A DNA stretch of 64,000 bases from Fusobacterium varium (GTDB lineage: Bacteria > Fusobacteriota > Fusobacteriia > Fusobacteriales > Fusobacteriaceae). How positions within the stretch are numbered: the first letter of the stretch is position 1; the number at the start of each line of letters is the position of its first letter. Of this stretch, positions 26,237 through 35,659 are shown piece by piece. The position numbers and the translations under genes were made by a program. The notes under the pieces are model-generated. The model was not told the origin of the DNA. It did not search any database and was given only the letters and a program-made list of their open reading frames with translations. The stretch spans positions 1,798,001 through 1,862,000 of the forward strand of contig AP017968.1 of assembly GCA_002356455.1 (NCBI GenBank). Reading direction: 5' to 3'.

Positions 26237-27289
26237 ATGTCAGAAAAAATTAATTTATTAAATTTAAATCAACAAGAGCTGGAGGAATTAGTAATTTCCC
26301 TTGGAATGAAAAAATTTTACGGGAAGCAAATATTTAACTGGCTTCATAAAAAAATAGTAAGAGATCTTAATGAAATAACAAATCTTTCACTTAAAGACAG
26401 AGAGCTTTTAGCTGAAAAAGCATATATACCATTTTTAAATCTTTTGAAACAGCAGGTATCTAAAATTGATAAAACAGAAAAATTCCTTTTTAAACTTGAA
26501 GATGGAAATACTATTGAAACTGTATTATTAAGACATAAAGATAAAAGAAATACTCTATGTATATCATCACAGGTAGGATGCCCTGTAAAATGTGCTTTTT
26601 GTGCAACTGGACAAGATGGGTTTGTAAGAAATCTTGATGTAAATGAAATAATCAATCAGGTATATACTGTAGAGAGAAGACTTATAAAACAAGGAAGCAA
26701 TATAAATAATATAGTTTTCATGGGAATGGGAGAGCCTTTGCTTAATCTTTCCAATGTATTAAAAGCTCTTGATATACTTTCTAATGAAAATGGAATAAAT
26801 ATTTCTAAAAGAAAAATAACTATATCAACATCAGGAATAGTACCTAATATAGAAAAAATCTTATTGGAAAAACTTCCTGTTGAGCTTGCTATATCACTTC
26901 ATAGTGCAATAAATGCAAAAAGAGATACAATAATTCCTGTAAACAGAAGTTATCCTCTTGAGGATCTTTATGCAATATTGCAGGAATATCAAAGACAGAC
27001 TAAACGTAGAATAAGTTTTGAGTATATAATGATCAATGATTTTAATGTTTCAGATATAGATGCTAATGCATTGGCTGACTTTGTACATGAATTTGATCAT
27101 GTGGTAAATCTTATCCCATATAATCCTGTGGCTGGAACAGAATTTGAAAGACCTTCTGAAAAGAAAATAGATAAATTCTTTACTTTCCTGAAAGATGTAA
27201 GAAAAGTAAATGTCACATTGAGAAGAGAAAAAGGGACTGATATAGACGGTGCTTGTGGTCAGTTAAGACAGAAAGCTCCTAAGAAATAG
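26237..27289 (+). CDS. rlmN: 23S rRNA A2503 C2-methyltransferase / tRNA A37 methyltransferase RlmN
   Basis: 350 residues, full length. The radical-SAM cluster is Cys115-x3-Cys119-x2-Cys122 in [20 protein letters not shown] follows (about 157-165). The second catalytic Cys lies in GACGQLR near the C-terminus (about 340), as expected for the methyl-cysteine mechanism. It methylates adenine 2503 at the peptidyl-transferase centre and, in some bacteria, tRNA A37. A ribosome site CGGAGGAA precedes the ATG; it lies 55 bases after the editing-protein gene and 27 before the PBP gene. Confidence 0.95.
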   Translation: MSEKINLLNLNQQELEELVISLGMKKFYGKQIFNWLHKKIVRDLNEITNLSLKDRELLAEKAYIPFLNLLKQQVSKIDKTEKFLFKLEDGNTIETVLLRHKDKRNTLCISSQVGCPVKCAFCATGQDGFVRNLDVNEIINQVYTVERRLIKQGSNINNIVFMGMGEPLLNLSNVLKALDILSNENGINISKRKITISTSGIVPNIEKILLEKLPVELAISLHSAINAKRDTIIPVNRSYPLEDLYAILQEYQRQTKRRISFEYIMINDFNVSDIDANALADFVHEFDHVVNLIPYNPVAGTEFERPSEKKIDKFFTFLKDVRKVNVTLRREKGTDIDGACGQLRQKAPKK

Positions 27290-27316
27290 TTTGATTTTAA
27301 AAGGAGTACTGAAACT

Positions 27317-29488
27317 ATGAAAATACTTGTAAAAAGAATAATAAAAATAATGATAGTTTTATTTATTGTTGGAAGTATTGCATCTGTGGGAGTAGTTTTA
27401 GGAGTTATAAATAAATATTCCAAAGAACTTCCTGATATAGTAACTTTGATAGAAGACTATGCACCCTCTCTGCCAACTGTACTGTATGATAGAAATGGTG
27501 AAGTAATAGATACTATATACAGAGAATCCAGAGATACAGTAAAGCTAAAAGAAGTTCCTATATACAGCAGAAATGCTTTTTTAGCAATAGAAGATAAACA
27601 GTTTTATTCACATCATGGAATACATATAAAAAGACTGATAGGGGCTATTGTAGCTAATATTCGTAGTGGTCGTGCTGTACAGGGAGCAAGTTCAATAACT
27701 CAGCAGCTTGCAAAAAATGCCTTTCTTTCTCATGAGAGAAAACTTTCAAGAAAAATAAAAGAGGCTATTATAACATTTGAAATAGAGAGAAGATATACTA
27801 AAGATGAGATATTTGAAAAATATCTGAATGAGATATATTTTGGAGCTGGATCTTATGGTATAAAGACAGCAGCTAAACAATTGTACAGGAAGGATATTTC
27901 TGAAATAAACATAGCTGAATCAGCTCTCCTTGCAGGGATACCCAACAGACCTGAGAAATATAATCCAAGAAGAAATTTAGAGGCTTCATTAAAGAGAGCA
28001 AATCTTATTTTATCTGAAATGTATAAGGATAAACTTATAACAAAAGAAGAATATGAACAGGCAAAAAATCATAAATTTATAAATGAAGATAAGCTTCCTG
28101 AAAATTTTAAAATGGATGATAATACAACTATAATATATAACAAAAAAAGTGATGTAACAATTAATTATCCTGACTTTTCAAATATGGTGGAAGAGTTTTT
28201 AGTTGATAAATTTGGAGAGAATATGGTATATACTGGAGGATTGAGAGTACATACTACTTTAGATTTAGAAATGCAGAAAACTGCAAAAGAAGTATTTGAA
28301 AATTATGAGTTCTTCAAAAAAAATGATGAACTGCAAGGTGGAATGGCAACTATAGATCCGAATAATGGACATGTAATATCTCTGATTGGTGGGAGAAATT
28401 TTAAATCAGGAAATTTCAATAGAGCAACCATGGCAAAAAGGCAGTTAGGTTCTTCATTTAAACCTTTCTTATATTTTACAGCCATAGAAAATGGAATGGA
28501 AATGAATTCAGTAGTAGAAGACTCATTTATTTCATTTGGAAGCTGGATACCAAAAAACTATGGAAGCAGATATTCAAATAATGTTACTCTGCTTAATGCA
28601 TTGGATAGATCATTAAATATAGTTTCTATAAAAATGCTTCAAAAAATAGGAACAAAAACATTTAAAGAAACTGTTGCAAAACTTGATCCTAGTTTGAATA
28701 TACCAGATGATCTTACTGCGTCTTTGGGATCATTTGAAAATACACCATTACAGCATGCCATAGACTATTCAATATTTTCAAATGGAGGTTATGTAGTAGA
28801 GCCTGTAACAGTAATAGATGTAGAAGATAGATATGGAAATCCTATATATCAGAATACACCTAAAAAAGAAAAAGTATTTGACAGTATTAATACAAGTATA
28901 ATAACATTTATGCTGAAAAGTTCAGTGCAATATGGAAGTTCCAGCAGAGCTTCTGTATATACAAAAGATAAAAAGAGAATAGAACAGGGAGGAAAAACAG
29001 GAACTGTAAATGATAATAGAACTATCTGGTTTGCTGGAATAACTCCTGATTATGTTACAACTATCTACATAGGATATGATGATAATAGAGCTATAAGAGG
29101 AAATGTTACAGGAGGAACTGGAGTGGCTCCTCTATGGGCGAAATACTATCAGACTTTAATTGATAAAGGACTGTATGCTCCAAGTACTTTTTCTTTCTTA
29201 GAAAATCACTTAAAAAATGGAGATTTTAATTTACAGACACTGACTGTAAATAACGGACTTATTTCTGGAGCAGGAAGAGAATTCCTTGTAAGAAAAGGAA
29301 AACTGCAGATGGAAAGTGAAATGAAGTATGCAAACGGAATAGCAGGAATATTTGGAAGTGTAAGAAAAGAAAATGGAACTGAAGGAACTGAGGGGTATAA
29401 TCCAGTTATTGAAAAAACTAACAATGATATAGCTCCTGAAAATACAACTTCAAATGATTCATTATTTAAAAGACTTTTAGGTAATTAA
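27317..29488 (+). CDS. Class A penicillin-binding protein (PBP1A type)
   Basis: 723 residues. A short cytoplasmic tail and one membrane helix (about 10-31). The glycosyltransferase domain has catalytic Glu92 in EDKQFYSHHG, then GASSITQQLAKN and RKIKEAIITFEIERRYTKDEI...YLNEIYFG. The transpeptidase domain has Ser379-x-x-Lys382 (GSSFK), a SLN motif in LDRSLN (near 433), and KTGT near 560. It polymerises and crosslinks peptidoglycan outside the inner membrane. AAGGAG precedes the ATG. It is followed by repeat copy B, which supplies a terminator. Confidence 0.93.
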   Translation: MKILVKRIIKIMIVLFIVGSIASVGVVLGVINKYSKELPDIVTLIEDYAPSLPTVLYDRNGEVIDTIYRESRDTVKLKEVPIYSRNAFLAIEDKQFYSHHGIHIKRLIGAIVANIRSGRAVQGASSITQQLAKNAFLSHERKLSRKIKEAIITFEIERRYTKDEIFEKYLNEIYFGAGSYGIKTAAKQLYRKDISEINIAESALLAGIPNRPEKYNPRRNLEASLKRANLILSEMYKDKLITKEEYEQAKNHKFINEDKLPENFKMDDNTTIIYNKKSDVTINYPDFSNMVEEFLVDKFGENMVYTGGLRVHTTLDLEMQKTAKEVFENYEFFKKNDELQGGMATIDPNNGHVISLIGGRNFKSGNFNRATMAKRQLGSSFKPFLYFTAIENGMEMNSVVEDSFISFGSWIPKNYGSRYSNNVTLLNALDRSLNIVSIKMLQKIGTKTFKETVAKLDPSLNIPDDLTASLGSFENTPLQHAIDYSIFSNGGYVVEPVTVIDVEDRYGNPIYQNTPKKEKVFDSINTSIITFMLKSSVQYGSSSRASVYTKDKKRIEQGGKTGTVNDNRTIWFAGITPDYVTTIYIGYDDNRAIRGNVTGGTGVAPLWAKYYQTLIDKGLYAPSTFSFLENHLKNGDFNLQTLTVNNGLISGAGREFLVRKGKLQMESEMKYANGIAGIFGSVRKENGTEGTEGYNPVIEKTNNDIAPENTTSNDSLFKRLLGN

Positions 29489-29496
29489 TATAAAAT

Positions 29497-29615
29497 AGGG
29501 CTGCTGCGAATTAGTAATTTATTATACTAGTTTTCACAGCCTTTTTTATTTTTCTATAAAAAAATAGAAATCATTTTATAGATTTCTACTAATTTTTACT
29601 TTGATATTTATTTTA
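29497..29615 (+). repeat. Structured intergenic repeat, copy B
   Basis: Matches copy A (22902-23015) along its length. The first hairpin uses different bases for the same pairing: GGCTG (29499-29503) with CAGCC (29537-29541) followed by TTTTTT, where copy A has GAAGCT/AGCTTC. The inner stem and the second hairpin TAGAAATC/GATTTCTA (29565-29572, 29581-29588) are conserved. It too lies between convergent genes. Compensatory change in the outer stem suggests that structure is maintained. Confidence 0.75.
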
Positions 29616-29677
29616 AGTATTTAAAAGTACCTTATTTTATATTGTTTAAACTATTCTAAATTTATATCAGCTCTTTT

Positions 29678-30184
29678 TTAATAAGTTATTTTTTTATAAT
29701 CAGTATATTTATTAATAATAGCTACGGCTTTTTCTAAAATAACTACTTCATCTGAAGAAAATCTTGAGTAAACGGCACTGTCAATATCCAATACCCCATA
29801 TATCTTGTTATCTTTAATAAGAGGAATAACAACTTCAGATTTAGACCTTACATCACAAGTGATATGACCTGGAAATTCACATACATTTTCTACCACTATT
29901 TTTTCTTTTCTTTCTACAGCAGTACCACATACACCACTTCCTACTTGAATTCTAGTAGTAGCAGGCATTCCACAAAATGGGCCTAAAACTAATTCATTCT
30001 TTTTTAGAAGATAAAAGCCACACCAGTTTATTTCATCAAAAAAAGCTGAGATAAAAGCTGAAGCATTAGCAAGGTTAGCAATTGGATCACTCTCTCCAGA
30101 AAGATATTCTTCAATTTCATTTAAAAAAGCTGAATATTTTTCTTTAAAACTTAAATTTTTGTAAAGTTCTGCATTAAAAGCCAT
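29678..30184 (-). CDS. msrC: Free methionine-(R)-sulfoxide reductase (GAF-type)
   Basis: 168 residues, a single GAF domain of the fRMsr family. Signature segments: INWCGFYLLKKNELVLGPFCG (split around residues 53-73), GSGVCGTAV (about 83-91), FPGHITCDVRSKSEVVIPL (about 104-122) and GVLDIDS. The three cysteines in PFCG, VCGT and ITCD are the family's redox-active positions. It reduces free L-methionine-R-sulfoxide with thioredoxin. It is followed by no gene on this strand; upstream lies a small Cys-containing protein 10 bases away, so they are probably in one unit. Confidence 0.92.
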   Translation of the reverse strand: MAFNAELYKNLSFKEKYSAFLNEIEEYLSGESDPIANLANASAFISAFFDEINWCGFYLLKKNELVLGPFCGMPATTRIQVGSGVCGTAVERKEKIVVENVCEFPGHITCDVRSKSEVVIPLIKDNKIYGVLDIDSAVYSRFSSDEVVILEKAVAIINKYTDYKKITY

Positions 30185-30194
30185 AATACCTTCA

Positions 30195-30389
30195 TTATTT
30201 AGTTAAAAGTCTGCAATTTTTATATTCTTCTTTTTGACTTATTCTGTAAGTACAAGTTCCAGAAAGTTTTTTACATTTGATAGAAACATACCCATCATAA
30301 TCTATTCCAATAGATTCATTGCAGTTTAAAACTGGGAATTTTTCTATATAACTTTCTTTTTCCTTCATTGTTATTAAATATTTTTCCAT
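30195..30389 (-). CDS. Small Cys-containing protein, unknown
   Basis: I start at 30389 (MEKYLITM), which has AAAGGAA just upstream; a longer frame to 30404 would use the ribosome site as codons and overlap the preceding gene. 64 residues with four Cys (LNCNES, IKCKKLSGTC, KNCRLL) spaced so that two pairs could bind a metal or form bonds, plus a strand-rich centre (GIDYDGYVSIKC). It sits between the DUF1275 membrane protein and msrC in a tight minus-strand run. Confidence 0.65.
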   Translation of the reverse strand: MEKYLITMKEKESYIEKFPVLNCNESIGIDYDGYVSIKCKKLSGTCTYRISQKEEYKNCRLLTK

Positions 30390-30400
30390 TTTAGTTCCTT

Positions 30401-31084
30401 TCAATATAATTTTAAATCTGAATATCCTAATATTTTTTGATATCTCTGCCTAATTGAAAAATAAGTCAGTCCCACACCTATATATAAAAAAGCTGCAATA
30501 AGAAAAGCTTCCTTTTTAAATACATAAAAAGCTTCTATTCCAAAAAAGCCTCCTGCCATAAAAGATAAAATAGTAAATAAACAGAAAAATACTTTCCATT
30601 TATCTTCAGTTTTTCCTTTTATACAATGTCCTATATATACTCCCATATCAGTAAGACTTCCTGTAATATGAGATGTTCTCACCACTACCCCTTTATATGA
30701 AATGAATAATCCATTTTCTACTCCAATCATAAATGGGAGATAGTAAAAAAAAGGAAGAGTATCATAGAGAAATGAATAAAGGATTAGCAAACCACTTCCT
30801 AAAGTTATTGAAGCATAGCCATACCGTCTTTTAAGATTAAATTCTCTCCCATCTACAAGTGAACCAGAAATAGTAGTTCCAATAACAAAAGCAGCTATAA
30901 TAGTAAAAACTTTAAATACCTCACTAAAGTTTCCTTGAGAAATATTAATAGCAGTTTTGGAAATATTTCCAGTAAAATGAGAAACAGTATATGAATATTT
31001 TACAATGCAGATAGCATTGATATATCCACCTAAAAAACAAAGCATGTAGATCCAATTGAGCAGCATTTTATTTAATACTTTCAT
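30401..31084 (-). CDS. YoaK/DUF1275 family membrane protein
   Basis: 227 residues, about six membrane helices. Family features: FLGGYINAICIVKY in the first helix, SHFTGNISKTAINISQG (about 36-52) and a GxxxxG-type pattern, VVRTSHITGSLTDMGVYIG in the second half. The two halves resemble each other, as is known for this family. Function is unproven; a transport role is usually assumed. First gene of a likely operon with the small Cys protein and msrC. Confidence 0.85.
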   Translation of the reverse strand: MKVLNKMLLNWIYMLCFLGGYINAICIVKYSYTVSHFTGNISKTAINISQGNFSEVFKVFTIIAAFVIGTTISGSLVDGREFNLKRRYGYASITLGSGLLILYSFLYDTLPFFYYLPFMIGVENGLFISYKGVVVRTSHITGSLTDMGVYIGHCIKGKTEDKWKVFFCLFTILSFMAGGFFGIEAFYVFKKEAFLIAAFLYIGVGLTYFSIRQRYQKILGYSDLKLY

Positions 31085-31200
31085 TTAAATCAACCCCAAT
31101 ATAAGTTCATTATGACAATACTAATATTACAACTTTTTATCAGAATTGACAATAGTTAATTTATAGTGGACAAAAAATATAAAAAGAATACTGATTATAA

Positions 31201-31234
31201 AAAAGAGTAGTCCAAGTATTTAGACTGCTCTTTT
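31201..31234 (-). terminator. Terminator of the small 63-residue gene
   Basis: AAAAGAGTAGTC (31201-31212) pairs with GACTGCTCTTTT (31223-31234) with one G-T pair. The T run is on both ends. It lies 58 bases downstream of the minus-strand gene ending at 31292. Confidence 0.7.
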
Positions 31235-31291
31235 GTAACTGGAGATATTATTTAAAAATTATTAAAATATCAAAAATTAATCAAAGATAGA

Positions 31292-31483
31292 TTATTTAGC
31301 TATTTTTTTAAATTTTAAATTTTTTTCTATCAGATTAAAAACATCTTCATGAGTAAGATTTTTTTGAGTTTTTAATGTTTCAAGATATTCTTTAACTGCT
31401 TCATGCTCTTTCTTAGGATATTTATTGATGATATAGTGGACATCATACTCCTGAGAAAAATTTACATATTTATGTTCTTTCAT
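31292..31483 (-). CDS. Small hypothetical protein
   Basis: 63 residues, charged, helix-rich (KKEHEAVKEYLETLKTQKN, then HEDVFNLIEKNLKFKK). GGGAGATGG upstream serves as the ribosome site, and a terminator follows, so it is a self-standing small gene. The shape suits a small DNA- or protein-binding helical protein, but no family is recognised. Confidence 0.5.
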   Translation of the reverse strand: MKEHKYVNFSQEYDVHYIINKYPKKEHEAVKEYLETLKTQKNLTHEDVFNLIEKNLKFKKIAK

Positions 31484-31637
31484 TTAAGACCATCTCCCTG
31501 TTTCTCTCCAGTGATTATATTGTAGTCCTTTTTTAAGATTAGGTCAATACTTTTAGTAAAATAAAATTTTTTACTTGAAGAATATATGATATAATTTATG
31601 TATTAGATAGAGGTAGAGAAAAGATGGAGTTGAGTAT

Positions 31638-34475
31638 ATGGAAAATAAAGAGATAAATTTAAATAAAGAACAGAGAGAGGCAGTAACTTATACAGAGGGG
31701 CCGCTTTTAGTAATTGCAGGACCTGGTTCTGGAAAGACAAGAACATTAGTGGAAAGAGTAGTCCATATGCTTATCGAAAAAAAAATATCTCCAGAAAAGA
31801 TAATGGTATCAACCTTTACAGACAGAGCTTCTAAAGAATTAATTGGAAGAATATCTGAAAGAATAAAAGATTATGATTCAAAAATAAATATAAATGACAT
31901 ATATATGGGAACTTTGCATTCTATATGTCTTCGTTTAATAGATGAATATATAGAATATTCTGATTTTAGTGAAGGCTATCAAGTACTGGATGAACTTGAG
32001 CAGCATTTTTTTATTTTTTCAAAAATAAAGGAATTTAAAGAAATAGATGGATATAATGAGTTTTTTAAGGAAATTCCAGCCGCTAATAATTGGGGAAAAG
32101 CAGGAAAAATTCAAAAATGGGTAAATAGAATAAATGAAGAAGGAAGAAGCCTAGATTATGTAAAAGAGGAACAGGATAAAAAAATAGGATTCTTAAAGGA
32201 AGCTCATGAATTATATCAAAAATTATTAATAGAGGACAATGTAATAGATTTTGCTTCTATACAAAGAGAAATATATAGAATACTTTTAAATAATAATTTT
32301 GTATTGGAGGAAATCAGAAAAAAAATTCAATATATAATGATTGATGAATATCAGGATACAAATTCAATTCAAGAAAAAATAATTTTTGAATTGGGAGGAA
32401 ACAGAAAAAATATATGTGTTGTTGGAGATGATGATCAGGGAATATATAGGTTCAGAGGTGCATCAGTAAAAAATATACTGGAATTTCCAAATAAATTTGA
32501 TGAAAATGAATGCAAAATAGTGACTCTTGATATAAATTACCGTTCGCATAAGGATATAATAACTTTCTGCAACAGATGGGTAAGCCTTATAAACTGGAAA
32601 AATTTTAGATATCAAAAAGATATACAGCCACCAGCAGATAAAGAATTTGTAGATAATCCAGGAGTTATCAGAATAGGAGGAAGTTCTGAAAATCAATGGA
32701 AAGAAAATATATATAAGTTTATAAAGAATTTAAAGACAATGGGAAAAATAGAAGATTACAGTCAAATAGCATTTTTATTTAAATCAGTAAGATTCTCAAG
32801 AGTTAAAGAATTGATAGATTATTTGGAAGAAAGAGATATTCCTGCTTATTCTCCTCGTTCTAAGAATTTTTTCTATAGAAAAGAAGTGAAACTTGTATTG
32901 GGAGCACTGCTTGTGTTATTTCCACAAAGTAAGCCATTAGTTTTAGATGATGTCTATATAAGAAAAACAGCTGCTTATTATAATGATTGTATTACTGCAT
33001 TAAAAAAATATCTGGCAAAGGATAAGGAATTATATGATTGGATATTAAAGAACAGAGAAAAAAATTTAGATTTAGGAGAGGAGAAAGGGGAAAATATAAG
33101 CAGAATTTTTTATTCTCTTTTTGCATTTAAAACATTTAAAGAACTTATAGATTTGAATAAAAATGGTGCTAAAGAGGGAAGAGAAATATACAATCTGGGA
33201 ATTCTTTCACAAATCTTTGATAAATTTGAAAATTTAAGCAGAATAGAGTATATAACAAAGGAAAATATTGAAAAAGTAGTAAGATATCTTTTTGTAACAC
33301 ATATCAGGCTTCTTTTTGAAAAAGGAATAGATGAATATGAAAATAAAGAAACTTTGCTGGGGGCAGTGTCATTTATGACAATTCATCAGGCAAAAGGGCT
33401 GGAGTTTCCAGTGGTTATAGTAGGGTCATTGGAGTCTGAACCAGATAATAGAGAGTTGACAGAAGAAGACAGACTAGAAGACGTTATAACTCTAGGAAAT
33501 GATTTTGAACCTGGAGATAGGAAAAATATTTTTGATTTCTGGAGAGTTTTCTATACAGCTTTTTCCAGAGCACAAAATCTTCTTGTATTGACAAGTATAG
33601 AAAACAGAGCTGGTGGAAAAGAACTGCCATCAAAGATTTTTAAACCTGTTTATGAAACAATACCTTATTGGAATGATGAAAATTTTCATTTTGAAAAGTT
33701 ACAGATATCTAAATTAAAAGAGTCAGAAACTAAAGAATTTTTATCTTACACAGGACATATATTGATATATGAAGATTGCCCTTTGAGATATAGATTTTAC
33801 AAAGAATTTGAATTTAAGCCTTTAAAAACCAATAAAACATCTTTTGGAATACTTGTACATAAAACAATTGAGAATATTCATAAAGAAGTAAAAAGTGATG
33901 TTGAAAAAATTTATTCTGATGAGGAATTAAAAGAGCTTGTTGAAAAAAACTATAATATGCTGAAAAAAAATGTCAGAGTATTTCTTGGAGAAAATATAAG
34001 AGAAAGAGCTTTTGAGCAGATTAAAAGATATGTGGATAGTGTAAAAAATAATTGGAATAATATAATAAGTTCTGAAGAAAAAGAATACAGTGTAGAAAAT
34101 AACTATATTTTAGAAGGAACAATTGACCTTTTGAGAAAACAAGGAGATTATATAGAACTGCTGGATTTTAAAACTGGAAGATTTTCTGGATATAATGACA
34201 GCAGATATACTTCTTATGAAAGGCAGATAGAAATATATTCATATATGCTGAGAGAAAAATATAATCCAGAAAATTTAAGAGCTTACTTGTATTACACAGG
34301 AAATAAAGAAGAACCTATGGTGGAGATAAAATTAGAAAAAAATAAGATAGAGCAAACTATTTCTAATTTTGAGGATACTGTAAAAAAAATATTGAATAGA
34401 GAATTCAATAGAAGAGAGTTTTCAGAAGAAAAATGCAGAGAATGTGAATTTAAAGATTATTGCAGAGGAGAGTAA
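31638..34475 (+). CDS. UvrD/RecB-type ATP-dependent helicase with C-terminal Fe-S nuclease domain
   Basis: 945 residues. Helicase motif I is GPGSGKTRTL (about 28-37), Walker B DEYQDTN (about 235-241), followed by GDDDQGIYRFRGA, and later SFMTIHQAKGLEFPVVIVG (about 577-595) and VFYTAFSRAQNLLVL. From about 700 a RecB/AddB-like nuclease: Cys near 713 (EDCPLRYRF), HKTIENIH, LLDFKTG, QIEIYSYML, and the closing Cys933-x2-Cys936-x5-Cys942, which with the first Cys would hold a 4Fe-4S cluster. It probably unwinds and trims DNA ends. sbcD begins 2 bases after the stop and sbcC follows, so the three form a DNA-repair operon. Confidence 0.9.
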   Translation: MENKEINLNKEQREAVTYTEGPLLVIAGPGSGKTRTLVERVVHMLIEKKISPEKIMVSTFTDRASKELIGRISERIKDYDSKININDIYMGTLHSICLRLIDEYIEYSDFSEGYQVLDELEQHFFIFSKIKEFKEIDGYNEFFKEIPAANNWGKAGKIQKWVNRINEEGRSLDYVKEEQDKKIGFLKEAHELYQKLLIEDNVIDFASIQREIYRILLNNNFVLEEIRKKIQYIMIDEYQDTNSIQEKIIFELGGNRKNICVVGDDDQGIYRFRGASVKNILEFPNKFDENECKIVTLDINYRSHKDIITFCNRWVSLINWKNFRYQKDIQPPADKEFVDNPGVIRIGGSSENQWKENIYKFIKNLKTMGKIEDYSQIAFLFKSVRFSRVKELIDYLEERDIPAYSPRSKNFFYRKEVKLVLGALLVLFPQSKPLVLDDVYIRKTAAYYNDCITALKKYLAKDKELYDWILKNREKNLDLGEEKGENISRIFYSLFAFKTFKELIDLNKNGAKEGREIYNLGILSQIFDKFENLSRIEYITKENIEKVVRYLFVTHIRLLFEKGIDEYENKETLLGAVSFMTIHQAKGLEFPVVIVGSLESEPDNRELTEEDRLEDVITLGNDFEPGDRKNIFDFWRVFYTAFSRAQNLLVLTSIENRAGGKELPSKIFKPVYETIPYWNDENFHFEKLQISKLKESETKEFLSYTGHILIYEDCPLRYRFYKEFEFKPLKTNKTSFGILVHKTIENIHKEVKSDVEKIYSDEELKELVEKNYNMLKKNVRVFLGENIRERAFEQIKRYVDSVKNNWNNIISSEEKEYSVENNYILEGTIDLLRKQGDYIELLDFKTGRFSGYNDSRYTSYERQIEIYSYMLREKYNPENLRAYLYYTGNKEEPMVEIKLEKNKIEQTISNFEDTVKKILNREFNRREFSEEKCRECEFKDYCRGE

Positions 34476-34477
34476 AA

Positions 34478-35659
34478 ATGAAAATACTTCATTGTTCGGA
34501 TATACATTTAGGAAAGAAACCTTTTGGAACAAAAGAGTTTTCTCAAAAAAGATATTTGGATTTTTTTAATGCTTTTGAACAGGCTGCAGACAGAGGAATA
34601 GAAAAAGAAATAGATATTTTTTTAATAACTGGAGATTTATTTGACAAAAAAGAGCTTTCACCAGACACTTTAGACAGGTGTGAAAAGGTATTTTTAAAGT
34701 TAAAAAATAATAATATTCAGGTTCTTCTTATTGAAGGAAATCATGATAACATATCAGGATATGATGAGATAAACTCATGGCTTGGATATCTGGAGAGAAA
34801 AGGTTATGTAAGACGAGGAAAATATAGAGCTTCAAATGAAGGATATGAATTTGAAAAAATAACAATAAGAGATGTTAATTTTTACGGAGTAGGATATCCA
34901 GGGTTTGCTGTTGATGAAGTTTTAGAAAAACTGAGTGAATATTTAAATGAAAATGAAAAAAATATAGTCATGGTGCATACAGCATTGGGAGGGTCAGAAT
35001 TTCTTCCAGGGCTTGTAAATACAGATATAATAAAAAGATTTAAAGATAAGGTTATATATATGGCAGGAGGACATCTCCACTCATTTATAAGCTATCCAAA
35101 AGATAAACCATATTTTTTCATACCAGGTTCAACTGAATTCTGGAATGTTTTAAATGAAAAAAATAACTCTAAGGGAGTTATAATTTTTGATACAGATACT
35201 TTAGAATATGAATTTTCTGAACTTTCTCCAAGAACAAGAATAGAGAAGGAATTTACTTATGAGAATGATATTATAGGTGAATTTGAAGAATTTTCAAAAA
35301 ATTTGGGATTAACTGGAGAAGAACTGGTTATTGTAAATATAAAATTAAAAGATAGTGGATATGTAAATGTAAATGAACTTGAAAAAATATTAGAAAGTAA
35401 TGGAGCTTTAAAAGGTTACATAAAATTGAGATATCCTAACTCTATTTTTGATAGAAATTTAGGAGAAGAGGGATATTACTCTGTGAGAGATGTAGAAAGA
35501 GAAATTATAAACTATTGGGAAGAATTTTCTGATGCTGAAAAAATAACATCTTATCTTCAAAAATTTAAAGAATATCAAGAGGAAAATGATAGAGAAAAAG
35601 ATTTTTTTGAACTTTTTGATACTATGCTTGAGGAGGAGATAGGGAATGAAAATAAATAG
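34478..35659 (+). CDS. sbcD: Nuclease SbcCD subunit D (Mre11-like)
   Basis: I start at 34478 (MKILHCSDIHLG), which has AGAGGAG 6 bases upstream. 393 residues. Metallophosphoesterase motifs: Asp8 and His10 in SDIHLG, GDLFDKKELSP (about 48-58), EGNHDN (about 87-92), MVHTALGG, and GGHLHSF. The C-terminal capping domain is shorter and divergent. With SbcC it cuts hairpins and blocked double-strand ends. The gene overlaps sbcC by 14 bases, a usual arrangement that keeps subunits balanced. Confidence 0.93.
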   Translation: MKILHCSDIHLGKKPFGTKEFSQKRYLDFFNAFEQAADRGIEKEIDIFLITGDLFDKKELSPDTLDRCEKVFLKLKNNNIQVLLIEGNHDNISGYDEINSWLGYLERKGYVRRGKYRASNEGYEFEKITIRDVNFYGVGYPGFAVDEVLEKLSEYLNENEKNIVMVHTALGGSEFLPGLVNTDIIKRFKDKVIYMAGGHLHSFISYPKDKPYFFIPGSTEFWNVLNEKNNSKGVIIFDTDTLEYEFSELSPRTRIEKEFTYENDIIGEFEEFSKNLGLTGEELVIVNIKLKDSGYVNVNELEKILESNGALKGYIKLRYPNSIFDRNLGEEGYYSVRDVEREIINYWEEFSDAEKITSYLQKFKEYQEENDREKDFFELFDTMLEEEIGNENK

